Of a stretch of 64,000 bases of DNA, positions 44,723 through 52,348 are shown in pieces. This DNA is from Rhodococcus sp. AW25M09 (GTDB lineage: Bacteria; Actinomycetota; Actinomycetes; Mycobacteriales; Mycobacteriaceae). The stretch is from NCBI RefSeq assembly GCF_000333955.1, contig NZ_CAPS01000121.1:45839-109838 (forward strand), given 5' to 3'. The position numbers were made by a program, and so were the translations under genes. Position 1 is the stretch's first letter, and every line of letters starts with the position of its first letter. Under the pieces are notes generated by a model. It was not told the DNA's origin. It worked only from the letters and a program-made list of their open reading frames with translations, and searched no databases.

Positions 44723-45840
44723 GCGCTCCGAACCGCACGACCGAGTTGCTCGGACACAGCCTCCGATGGATCGGCCTCACGGTCGTATCCCTCGGGGGCT
44801 GGGCCCTTTTCGAGGCCCTGGGGCTGACGGCACCGTCGTTGTTCGCGGCACTGGTCGTCGCCGTGGTGTTCGCTCTGACCGGACTGGGACCTGCGGCGGT
44901 GCCGCGTCCGGCGTCGATGGCAGCGCAAGGCACACTGGCAGTGACCATCGGTCTGATGCTCGATACCGAGACACTCGGGGCGTTGGGCGAGAACTGGATT
45001 CCTGCTGTTCTCGTCGGCGCGGGGACGCTGGTCGTCAGCGCCGGCTGCGGCGCACTGCTCGCTCTGCATCGCGATGTCGACCCGGTCACCGGGGCGCTGT
45101 CGCTGATTGCCGGCGGCGCAACGGGTCTGGTGTCGATCGCCAGGGAACTCGGCGGCGACGAGCGAATCGTCGCGGTGGTCCAGTACCTTCGTGTTGCACT
45201 CGTAGTGGTGACGATGCCGCTCATCGTCACATTCGCGTTCCATACCGACACTGCTGGAGGGGCCGGCACCGACGAGCAATCGACGACGCCCTGGTACGTC
45301 GGCACGGCGTTTCTGCTCGGAGCCGTCGTCGTCGGAATCGTGCTCGCGCGTCTGATCCGCCTGCCCGCACCGGCGACGCTCGGACCGCTGATCGTGGCGG
45401 GCGCATGCGAATTACTCGGGTGGCCCGTCGACATCTCGGTACCCACGGTCCTGCTACCGGTGGCGTTCATCGTCATCGGATGGCAAGCGGGACTTGCTTT
45501 CACGACCGCCGGCCTGCGAGCCATCGGACGCATCTTCCCGTGGGCCGCACTGCTGGTTCTCTCGATCGGGTCGGTGTGCGCGCTGTTCGGCTGGGCACTG
45601 TCCGCGATCACCGGGGTCAGCATGTTGACCGGCTACCTCGCCACCACACCCGGAGGATTGGCCGCCGTGCTGGCGGTGTCTGCGACCACCGGATCGGACG
45701 TCACTTTCGTGGCCTGCGTTCAGGTGATTCGGCTGGTGACGATGCTTGCTGCCGCGCCACTCGCCGCAGCCGCGTACACGAAGCTGGCCGAACGTAGGAA
45801 AGCCGGCGCGGCACCCGAATCAACCGTCGGCGCGGGGTAA
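44719..45840 (+). CDS. AbrB family putative membrane transporter
   Basis: A 373-aa polytopic membrane protein of the AbrB family (the permease-like family annotated as ammonia-monooxygenase-type, not the transition-state regulator). It has about 10 predicted helices in two similar halves, with MLDTETLGALGENWIPAVL and GYLATTPGGLAAVLAVS. The GTG start at 44719 overlaps the stop of the universal stress protein. The function of the family is poorly known. Here it completes a citM-usp-abrB unit. Its 3' end overlaps the convergent sensor kinase gene by 21 bp. Confidence 0.85.
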   Translation: MSAPNRTTELLGHSLRWIGLTVVSLGGWALFEALGLTAPSLFAALVVAVVFALTGLGPAAVPRPASMAAQGTLAVTIGLMLDTETLGALGENWIPAVLVGAGTLVVSAGCGALLALHRDVDPVTGALSLIAGGATGLVSIARELGGDERIVAVVQYLRVALVVVTMPLIVTFAFHTDTAGGAGTDEQSTTPWYVGTAFLLGAVVVGIVLARLIRLPAPATLGPLIVAGACELLGWPVDISVPTVLLPVAFIVIGWQAGLAFTTAGLRAIGRIFPWAALLVLSIGSVCALFGWALSAITGVSMLTGYLATTPGGLAAVLAVSATTGSDVTFVACVQVIRLVTMLAAAPLAAAAYTKLAERRKAGAAPESTVGAG

Positions 45841-47226
45841 TTCGACCCGGAAAGTCGCGCCCTGCCCCGGGATGCTCTGCACCTCGACGGTGCCGCCATG
45901 GGCTGCGACCAACGCCGCAACGATCGACAGACCGAGTCCGCTGCCACCACTTTCGCGCGTCCGCGAGGAGTCCGCTCGATAGAAGCGCTCGAAGACGTGC
46001 GCAGCCTCGTCTTCGCCCAGACCAGGTCCGGTGTCCTGGACCTCGAGCAGCACCGACGACTGGGTAGTGCCGACGCTGACGGTGATCGATGCGGGTTCGG
46101 GCGTGTGCCGAACTGCGTTTCCGACGAGGTTCGCGAGTACCTGCCGCAGCCGGGCATCGTCACCGTCGACCTCGGGAATCCCAGGTCCTGCTATCACTTT
46201 CAGTGAGATGTCTCGCTGGGGCGAGACCGCCTTCGCGTCGTGTACGGCATCGGCGGCGATGGTCAGCAGGTCGACGCGGCGCATCTCGAGGGGCCGTTGA
46301 GCGTCGAGGCGCGCGAGCATCAGCAGGTCTTCGACGAGCAGGCCCATGCGCGCCGACTCGCCTTCGATTCGCGTCATCAGCAAGGAGATGTCACTCATGG
46401 CGCCCTGCCGGTACAGCTCGGCGAACCCGCGGATCGTGGTGAGCGGAGTCCGTAGTTCATGACTGGCGTCGGCGACGAACCGGCGCATCCGATCCTCGGA
46501 CGCACGCGCCGCCTCCTCCGAGGCCGCGGTCGCCGCGAACGCGCGTTGGATCTGCGAGAGCATCCCGTTCAGAGCCGCCGACAGCCGGCCCACCTCGGTC
46601 CTCTTGCTCCACTCGGGCACCCGGCGATGCAGGTCTCCGGCTGCGATGGCAGCGGCCGTCGTCTCCACCTCTCGTAGTGGCCGTAGGCTGCGCCGCACCA
46701 CGAAGTAGGCAATCACGGCCAGGGCCAGCAACACCGCGGCTCCGATGTAGAACTGGAGTGCCGCAAGCCTGCTGACCGTCTGCTGATTGCCGCTCAGTGA
46801 CATTCCCACGGTGGTGGAACCCTGATTGTTGCTCACCGTGATCACCCGCCACTGCGTGGCCGGGTCGCCCTCGGATCCCACGGTTTTCGGCGTGGCCGAC
46901 GACGGGCCCGACAGATCCGGAACGCTCTCGGCCACATCGTTGATCGGGCCGCGGACGGTACCGTCGTCGGCCACGGAGCGAACGAAGAAGTTCGACGGAG
47001 GCCGACCAGGGTTCGGCTCGTCCACGGGCGGGAGCGGGCGAGCGTCCCTTTGCGCCCACCCGCGGGACGCTTCCACCAGTTGGCTGTCCAGCCGACGCAT
47101 CAACGATGTCTCGAGGGACGTCGTCACCGCGACCCCCGACGCCAACAGACCCGCACCGACCAGAAGCAGGAGCGCCGCGACCAAAGTGAGTCGCAGCGGC
47201 AGACTTCGAAATCGACGGTCCCTCAC
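45820..47226 (-). CDS. phoR: PhoR-like sensor histidine kinase
   Basis: A 468-aa membrane kinase. TM1 is at about 12-33, followed by an extracytoplasmic loop (about 35-157), TM2 at about 158-178, a HAMP domain (about 178-232), HisKA with His256 in DASHELRTPLTT, and HATPase with NLVGNAVRHTP, DTGPGLG and GSGLGLSIV. The GTG start overlaps the stop of phoP by GTGA. Partner choice rests on this coupling and on the very close similarity of the regulator to mycobacterial PhoP. In mycobacteria PhoPR responds to acid/redox cues and controls cell-envelope lipids. Confidence 0.88.
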   Translation of the reverse strand: MRDRRFRSLPLRLTLVAALLLLVGAGLLASGVAVTTSLETSLMRRLDSQLVEASRGWAQRDARPLPPVDEPNPGRPPSNFFVRSVADDGTVRGPINDVAESVPDLSGPSSATPKTVGSEGDPATQWRVITVSNNQGSTTVGMSLSGNQQTVSRLAALQFYIGAAVLLALAVIAYFVVRRSLRPLREVETTAAAIAAGDLHRRVPEWSKRTEVGRLSAALNGMLSQIQRAFAATAASEEAARASEDRMRRFVADASHELRTPLTTIRGFAELYRQGAMSDISLLMTRIEGESARMGLLVEDLLMLARLDAQRPLEMRRVDLLTIAADAVHDAKAVSPQRDISLKVIAGPGIPEVDGDDARLRQVLANLVGNAVRHTPEPASITVSVGTTQSSVLLEVQDTGPGLGEDEAAHVFERFYRADSSRTRESGGSGLGLSIVAALVAAHGGTVEVQSIPGQGATFRVELPRADG

Positions 47227-47930
47227 CGCGGCCGGCGCATGACGTATCCGACTCCCCGCAGCGTGTGAATCAAGCGAGTGTCGCCGGTGTCGACCTTGCG
47301 ACGCAGATACGACACATACGACTCGACGACACCCACCTCACCGCCGAAATCGTAGTGCCACACATGATCGAGGATCCGCGGCTTGCTGAGCACAGTTCCC
47401 GCGTTGACCATGAAGTATCGCAACAGCGTGAACTCGGTGGGCGAGAGGGAGATCGGCTCGCCTGCCTTCCACACCTCGTGTGTGTCGTCGTCGAGTTCGA
47501 TGTCTGCGAACGCAACTCGCGACGGCTGCGCGTCCTCGTTCTTGCCCCACCGACGCAGAATCACCCGAAGGCGGGCCACCACCTCTTCGAGCGAGAACGG
47601 CTTGGTGACGTAGTCATCGGCACCGAGGGTCAGTCCGGTCACCTTGTCCTCCACCGAATCGCGCGCGGTCAGGAACAGCGCCGGCGCATCGACTCCGTCG
47701 GCGCGTAGCCGACGCAACAGACCGAAGCCGTCCATACCGGGCATCATCACGTCGAGGATCAATGCCTCGGGCCGGAAATTGCGCGCCTTGTCGAGAGCCT
47801 CGGGACCCGAGGATGCCGTCGCCACCTCGAATCCCTGGTACCTGAGGCTGACCGACAACAGTTCGACGATGGTCGGTTCGTCGTCGACGATCAGGACTCG
47901 GGCCTCGGGTGTCTCGCTCACGGCGTCCAT
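47223..47930 (-). CDS. phoP: PhoP-like OmpR-family response regulator
   Basis: A 235-aa regulator with receiver domain (phospho-acceptor Asp60 in ALILDVMMPGMDGF) and OmpR winged helix. Long stretches follow M. tuberculosis PhoP, for example ADGVDAPALFLTARDS and KPFSLEEVVARLRVILRR, and the C-terminal GGEVGVVESYVSYLRRK and LIHTLRGVGYV. ATG 47930 is preferred over an upstream in-frame start. A PhoP-type direct repeat lies 36 bp upstream of the ATG, which predicts autoregulation. Transcribed with phoR. Confidence 0.92.
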   Translation of the reverse strand: MDAVSETPEARVLIVDDEPTIVELLSVSLRYQGFEVATASSGPEALDKARNFRPEALILDVMMPGMDGFGLLRRLRADGVDAPALFLTARDSVEDKVTGLTLGADDYVTKPFSLEEVVARLRVILRRWGKNEDAQPSRVAFADIELDDDTHEVWKAGEPISLSPTEFTLLRYFMVNAGTVLSKPRILDHVWHYDFGGEVGVVESYVSYLRRKVDTGDTRLIHTLRGVGYVMRRPR

Positions 47931-47965
47931 CTTTGCGCGAGATGCTGCCCGTTCGCTGGACTCTC

Positions 47966-47983
47966 GCTGTGAGGTTGCTGTGA
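47966..47983 (-). promoter_or_regulatory. PhoP direct-repeat box between phoP and the DUF318 permease gene
   Basis: Minus strand TCACAGC-AACC-TCACAGC is a perfect copy of the direct repeat (7-bp units, 4-bp spacer) known for mycobacterial PhoP. It is 36 bp before the phoP ATG and 31 bp before the divergent permease ATG, so it could control both. Confidence 0.75.
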
Positions 47984-48014
47984 GCCACCCAGTAGGGGGC
48001 ATGATGGCGGGGAC

Positions 48015-49019
48015 ATGCTCGATGCGAAGACGGACGGCCGACGCAGGACTCGGCTTGCGGTGTCATCCATGCACGTATTCGCAACTCTGCTCCTGTTGGG
48101 CATCGTCTTCGGTGCCGACATCTCCCGGTGGGTCGACTCGTCCCCCGCGCTGCAGACCGGAGCGACGGTGTTCACCGGCATCTTCGTGCAGGCGACGCCG
48201 TTCCTGGTACTCGGTGTGCTCGTCAGTGGAGGCATCGCCGCGTTCGTCTCGCCCGGGGTGCTGCAGAAGGTGGTGCCGAACAACGCCACCGTTGCTGTCG
48301 GAGTGAGCGGTCTCGCGGGAATGGCGTTGCCCGGTTGTGAGTGCGGTGCCGTTCCCGTCTCGCGGCGGCTGATGGATCAGGGTGTTCCGACGTCTGCAGC
48401 TCTGGCGTTTCTGCTGTCGGCACCGGCGATCAACCCCGTCGTGCTCGTGTCCACCGCCGTCGCCTTTCCCGGCGAGCCGACGATGGTGCTCGCGCGGTTC
48501 CTCGGCTCGCTCGCCACCGCCCTGGTGATGGGCTGGCTGTGGACCAGGTTCGGCAAGGCCGAGTGGATCACTGCCCGACTCGCCGATCGTGGACACGACC
48601 ACCATTCGTCGCGGTGGGAGACGTTCCGCGAATCGGCCCGCGCGGATCTGCTTCAGGCCGGAGCCTTTCTGGTGTTCGGTGCAGCGGCGGCCGCGTTACT
48701 CCATCTTGTGATTCCGAACTGGGTGTTCACCCATCTCGCCGGGCAGTTGATGCTGTCGATACTGGTGATGGCCGTCCTCGCGGTGATCCTGGCTCTGTGC
48801 TCGGAGGCCGATGCATTCGTCGCCGCGAGCATGTCGATGCTGCCACTGCTGCCGCGTCTGGTCTTCCTGGTGGTGGGGCCGGCCGTGGACCTGAAATTGA
48901 TGGCGATGCAGGCGGGCAGCTTCGGACGAGGTTTCGTCGCGCGCTTCGCTCCGTTGACGTTCGTCGTCGCGATCGTGTGCGCCTCGGTGTGCGGCTATTT
49001 CGTCGTGGGCCTGCGATGA
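48015..49019 (+). CDS. DUF318/YraQ family permease
   Basis: A 334-aa predicted permease with about 8-9 membrane helices. The signature GMALPGCECGAVPVSRRL with its Cys-x-Cys pair is in the first half, and LALCSEADAFVAASM in the second. These proteins are nearly always paired with a DUF1980 protein, and here the pair overlaps by ATGA. The transported substrate is not established; metal or sulfur species have been suggested. Divergent from phoP with an 84-bp gap that holds a PhoP box, so it may be part of the PhoP regulon. Met19 is an alternative start. Confidence 0.88.
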   Translation: MLDAKTDGRRRTRLAVSSMHVFATLLLLGIVFGADISRWVDSSPALQTGATVFTGIFVQATPFLVLGVLVSGGIAAFVSPGVLQKVVPNNATVAVGVSGLAGMALPGCECGAVPVSRRLMDQGVPTSAALAFLLSAPAINPVVLVSTAVAFPGEPTMVLARFLGSLATALVMGWLWTRFGKAEWITARLADRGHDHHSSRWETFRESARADLLQAGAFLVFGAAAAALLHLVIPNWVFTHLAGQLMLSILVMAVLAVILALCSEADAFVAASMSMLPLLPRLVFLVVGPAVDLKLMAMQAGSFGRGFVARFAPLTFVVAIVCASVCGYFVVGLR

Positions 49020-49753
49020 AGCGCGAGGTGCAGAATCTGCTGCTGGTGCTCCTCGGCGGAGCGATGGTCAAGATCTCGCTGGACGGCAGCTTTGTGCGAT
49101 ACGTCAAACCGTCGCTGCATCCGTATCTCCTGACCGCCGGGGTGCTGATCGTCGCGCTGGCGATCGCGTCGATCGTTGCCGACATCCGCCGCGGCGGACC
49201 CGGTGACGACGGTCACGATCATGATTCGCGTCCGTACTGGCTGCTCTTGGTCCCGCTCGCGGTCATCTTGTTCGTCGCACCGCCCGCCTTGGGGGTCTCG
49301 GCTGTCGGCGAGCGATCCGTCACTGCCGTCGCCTCTGATCGGGAAGTGCCGTTTCCAGCGCTCCCGGACGAGGCGGTACCCGAGGTCCCGCTGCTCGATG
49401 TCGTACAACGCGCGGTCAGGGACTCCGAACGCAGCCTCGACGGGCGGGAGATTCGCGTCACCGGATTCGCCGTCGCCACCGCGAACGGAGGCTCGCCGCG
49501 CTCGAACGGAACGAGAGAAGGCGTCGACCTCGCGCGCATTCTCATCATCTGTTGCGCGGCCGACGCCAGATCCATCCGCATCCACCTGGACGCAGGTAGC
49601 GCGGCTCTCGACGACATTCCGGACGGCACCTGGCTGCAGATATCGGGAACCGTCGACGCTGCCACCGCGACCGAGGACACCGCATTCACACCCACGATGT
49701 CGGTCTCGACCATCGATCGAATCGACGCACCCGAGAATACGTACGAGTACTGA
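49016..49753 (+). CDS. TIGR03943/DUF1980 family membrane protein
   Basis: A 245-aa protein with N-terminal membrane helices (about 5-20, 35-57 and 78-97), a His/Asp-rich short loop (GDDGHDHD), and a C-terminal extracytoplasmic domain with a conserved IRVTGFAVA strand and LIICCAADARS Cys-Cys segment. These are hallmarks of the YcgQ-type partner of YraQ/DUF318 permeases. It is cotranscribed with the permease through a 4-bp overlap. The paired cysteines and His-rich loop fit a metal-related role, which remains inference. Confidence 0.87.
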   Translation: MKREVQNLLLVLLGGAMVKISLDGSFVRYVKPSLHPYLLTAGVLIVALAIASIVADIRRGGPGDDGHDHDSRPYWLLLVPLAVILFVAPPALGVSAVGERSVTAVASDREVPFPALPDEAVPEVPLLDVVQRAVRDSERSLDGREIRVTGFAVATANGGSPRSNGTREGVDLARILIICCAADARSIRIHLDAGSAALDDIPDGTWLQISGTVDAATATEDTAFTPTMSVSTIDRIDAPENTYEY

Positions 49754-49780
49754 ATCCGTGACCACCGTCGACCAAAATTG

Positions 49781-49792
49781 GTACGATCGTAC
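49781..49792. promoter_or_regulatory. GTACGATCGTAC palindrome upstream of the Gdx/SugE gene
   Basis: Perfect 12-bp palindrome 74 bp before the ATG of the small multidrug resistance gene and 28 bp after the DUF1980 stop. It is the size and type of a TetR-family operator. No regulator gene adjoins it. Confidence 0.5.
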
Positions 49793-49865
49793 AAGTCACT
49801 TCCGACAATCGGACGAGCACGCCGTACCCGACCATGACAAGACGGTGTCAGAGGAGTGAATTTTC

Positions 49866-50180
49866 ATGGCTTGGCTCATTCTTGCCGTCTCCGGCGTTCT
49901 CGAGGCGATCTGGGCAACCGCACTCGGCAAATCGGAGGGCTTCAGCAAACTCGGGCCGTCGGTCGTGTTCGGGGTCGCGGTGGTGCTCAGCATGATCGGT
50001 CTCGCGATCGCGATGCGCTCGATTCCGACCGGCACCGCCTACGCCGTCTGGGTGGGGATCGGTGCCACCCTCACCGTCACGTACGCCATGATCACCGGGG
50101 CCGAGGCCGCGTCACTGCTCAAGGTTGCGCTTCTGGTCGGCATTGTCGGATGCGTGGTGGGACTGAAGGTTCTTCACTGA
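49866..50180 (+). CDS. Small multidrug resistance family protein, Gdx/SugE type
   Basis: A 104-aa, four-helix inner-membrane exporter. Glu13 in TM1 (VLEAIWATALGKSEGF) is the conserved proton/substrate carboxylate. The Gly-Thr-Ala-Tyr-Ala-Val-Trp stretch (IPTGTAYAVWVGIGA) is shared by the family. The WATALGKSEGFSKLGPS region resembles SugE, now known as the guanidinium exporter Gdx, more than EmrE. GAGGAG-like ribosome site upstream. I looked for a guanidine riboswitch in the 112-bp leader and saw none. Transcribed separately from the preceding pair, probably under a repressor that binds the palindrome described at 49781. Confidence 0.88.
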   Translation: MAWLILAVSGVLEAIWATALGKSEGFSKLGPSVVFGVAVVLSMIGLAIAMRSIPTGTAYAVWVGIGATLTVTYAMITGAEAASLLKVALLVGIVGCVVGLKVLH

Positions 50181-50212
50181 TTTTCCGAGCTACAAGCAGT
50201 TACAGTAAAACG

Positions 50213-51016
50213 ATGAACTGGGTGTCAGCGATCACACTGCCCGCGCGCGCCGGAATTGCCATTGCCGAACAGGCGATCGGAGTCGCCGAGGTCGCACTGG
50301 CGACCACGCGGATGGCACTGGCCTCCGGCGCATCCGGCACCGCCGGAATGGCCTCGCTCGCCAATCCGCGCGGCGGCACCATGCAACTGCTCACCCAGCT
50401 CGGCCAACTCACCTCCGACGACCGCGCCCTGGGCAATGCGCTCAAGGAAGGCGGGCCCCTCGACCGTCTGCTCGCTCAGGGGGGCGTCGTCGATCGCCTC
50501 ACGTCCGAGGACGGCACCCTCGAGCGGCTGCTGTCCGCAGGCGGGCCCGTCGAGCGAATCCTCGCTCCCGGCGGACCACTCGATCGATTGCTCGCCGAGG
50601 ACGGGCCACTCGAACGTCTCTTGGCCGAAGGTGGCTTGCTCGACCGCATCACCGCCACCAACGGTCCACTCGAACGACTGACGGCCACGGACGGGCCGCT
50701 CGAGGTACTCACGCGTCAGGACGGTCTGATCGAACGCGCCATCGCCGAGGACGGCATCCTCGAGACCCTGCTCGCCGAGGACGGCGCTGTCGAACGCCTG
50801 ACGGCCAAGGACGGTCCGCTCGATCAATTGGTCAAACTGTCCGAGACACTGACCTCGGTGGCCCCGAACATCGAGCGGATGAGCATCTCGATCGACATTC
50901 TGCAGGATTCGGTGGAGATCCTCTCGGCTGCTGTTCATCCGCTGGGCGAGTTGGTCGGTCGACTTCCCAACCGCTGGCTCAAGGGCGGCAAGCAGTCGGT
51001 ACACGAGCTGCGCTGA
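50213..51016 (+). CDS. Decapeptide-repeat protein of unknown function
   Basis: A 267-aa protein I do not recognise. Residues 1-66 are Ala-rich and probably helical (TLPARAGIAIAEQAIGVAEV). From residue 81 to about 208 the sequence is built of about 13 exact 10-residue units. Each starts with Gly, then a small or Pro residue, an aliphatic residue, Asp/Glu, often Arg, and two more aliphatics (for example GPLERLLAED). Gly falls at 81, 91, 101 and so on to 201 with no slip. Residues 71-80 may be a decayed first unit. The C-terminus (210-250) looks like an amphipathic helix or short coiled coil, ending in a basic tail. No signal peptide or membrane helix is evident. It follows the SMR gene by 32 bp. 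Confidence 0.85.
   Translation: MNWVSAITLPARAGIAIAEQAIGVAEVALATTRMALASGASGTAGMASLANPRGGTMQLLTQLGQLTSDDRALGNALKEGGPLDRLLAQGGVVDRLTSEDGTLERLLSAGGPVERILAPGGPLDRLLAEDGPLERLLAEGGLLDRITATNGPLERLTATDGPLEVLTRQDGLIERAIAEDGILETLLAEDGAVERLTAKDGPLDQLVKLSETLTSVAPNIERMSISIDILQDSVEILSAAVHPLGELVGRLPNRWLKGGKQSVHELR
50453..50836 (+). repeat. In-frame 30-bp periodic repeat region (decapeptide units)
   Basis: The DNA for residues 81-208 repeats with a 30-bp period. Units are diverged at the nucleotide level but keep the GGNCC..CTCGANCG.CT-type pattern. No unit is missing or out of frame. Confidence 0.8.
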
Positions 51017-51058
51017 CCTCTCCGACCCACGCGTTGGGCGTCAGCGATCGCGCATCGA

Positions 51059-51072
51059 TGTTAGCGCTCACA
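51059..51072. promoter_or_regulatory. LacI-type operator O1 upstream of chvE
   Basis: TGTTAGCGCTCACA is a palindrome with one mismatched pair around central GCGC, typical of LacI-family operators. It is 153 bp before the chvE ATG and 43 bp upstream of the putative -35. Confidence 0.65.
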
Positions 51073-51101
51073 CTGGTCACGGGTCATGCCGAAAAAAATC
51101 T

Positions 51102-51107
51102 TTGACA
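51102..51107 (+). promoter_or_regulatory. Putative -35 element of the chvE-mmsA-mmsB promoter
   Basis: TTGACA consensus hexamer preceded by an A-tract. A weak -10 (CACACT) lies 17 bp downstream, inside operator O2, so repressor binding would block the promoter. Confidence 0.55.
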
Positions 51108-51114
51108 ACCGCGT

Positions 51115-51128
51115 TGTTATCGCTCACA
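51115..51128. promoter_or_regulatory. LacI-type operator O2 upstream of chvE
   Basis: TGTTATCGCTCACA repeats O1 in 13 of 14 bases, 56 bp downstream of it. It overlaps the spacer and -10 of the predicted promoter. The LacI-family gene downstream of the transporter is the probable ligand-responsive repressor. Confidence 0.65.
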
Positions 51129-51211
51129 CTTTCGTCTTGATGTGATGTGAGGCACATATATCGCCTCGGCCCACCACTCCACGGTCCGATTTCACTACGC
51201 AGGGAGAAACG

Positions 51212-52348
51212 ATGAAGTTTCGACGCCTAACCATTGCCGCGGCCGCGGTGGCACTCGCCATCACGGTCAGCGCATGCGGGTCGAGTACCAAGACAGCGGA
51301 CGTCGCGCCGGCCGAGGGAGGCAGTACGGCGGGCGCACTGATCGGTGTCACGATGCCGACCAAGTCCTCGGCTCGATGGATCGCCGACGGCGACAACCTC
51401 AAGAGCGCACTCGAGGCGCAGGGATACAAGGTCGATCTGCAGTATGCCGAGAACGACATCCCCACCCAGGTCAACCAGATCGAGAACCAGATCACCCAGG
51501 GCGCAAAGCTTCTCATCGTGGCCTCGGTGGACGGCACCGCCATCACCACCCAGCTGCAGGAAGCCAAGGACAACGGCATCGGCGTCATCGCCTACGACCG
51601 CCTCATTCGTAACTCGCCCAATGTCGACTACTACGCGACCTTCGACAACTACAAGGTCGGCGTCGACCAGGCCACGTCACTTCTCGTCGGCCTCGGCCTG
51701 AAGAATCAGGACGGCTCCGACAAGGCCGACGCACCTGCGGGCCCGATGAACATCGAGGTGTTCGCCGGATCCCCCGACGACAACAACGCGACATTCTTCT
51801 TCGACGGTGCCATGGAAACGTTGAAGCCCTACCTGGACAAGGGAACTCTGAAGATCGGCAGCGGCGAATCCGATTTCGAGACCGCCGCAACACTGCGTTG
51901 GGACCCGGCCACCGCGCAGAAGCGCATGGAGGATCTGCTCACCAAGACGTACTCCTCGGGCCAGAAGGTTCAGGGCGTGCTCTCGCCCTACGACGGCCTG
52001 TCCATCGGCATCCTCTCCGCACTCAAGAGCAACGGCTACGGCACCGCAGGTCAGCCCTACCCGGTCGTCACCGGGCAGGACGCCGAGGTGCCATCGGTGA
52101 AGTCCATCATCGCCGACGAGCAGTACTCGACGATCTACAAGGACACTCGTCAGCTGGCAGAGGTCACGATCGCAATGGCTGAGGCCATGCTCGAGGGTCA
52201 GACGCCCGAGACCAACAACACCACCGACTACGACAACGGCGACAAGGTCGTTCCCGCGTACCTGTTGCAGCCCGCGATCGTCTACAAGGACAACTACGAG
52301 CAGCTTCTCGTCGAGAGCGGCTACTACACCGAGGATCAGTTGAAGTGA
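51212..52348 (+). CDS. chvE: Multiple-monosaccharide ABC transporter substrate-binding lipoprotein
   Basis: A 378-aa ChvE/XylF-type sugar-binding protein anchored as a lipoprotein: signal peptide with VSAC lipobox (Cys22), then a periplasmic-binding fold. Family sequences include [36 protein letters not shown] and VIAYDRLI. ChvE homologues bind several aldoses (galactose, glucose, arabinose, xylose). First gene of an operon with the ATPase and permease; its stop overlaps the ATPase start by GTGA. Controlled by the O1/O2 operators upstream. Confidence 0.94.
   Translation: MKFRRLTIAAAAVALAITVSACGSSTKTADVAPAEGGSTAGALIGVTMPTKSSARWIADGDNLKSALEAQGYKVDLQYAENDIPTQVNQIENQITQGAKLLIVASVDGTAITTQLQEAKDNGIGVIAYDRLIRNSPNVDYYATFDNYKVGVDQATSLLVGLGLKNQDGSDKADAPAGPMNIEVFAGSPDDNNATFFFDGAMETLKPYLDKGTLKIGSGESDFETAATLRWDPATAQKRMEDLLTKTYSSGQKVQGVLSPYDGLSIGILSALKSNGYGTAGQPYPVVTGQDAEVPSVKSIIADEQYSTIYKDTRQLAEVTIAMAEAMLEGQTPETNNTTDYDNGDKVVPAYLLQPAIVYKDNYEQLLVESGYYTEDQLK

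Noticed and set aside
49754..49865. Guanidine riboswitch upstream of the Gdx/SugE gene
   Set aside because: Only small stems (for example TCCGA-CAA-TCGGA) are present; none of the conserved ACGR loops or ykkC motifs were found.
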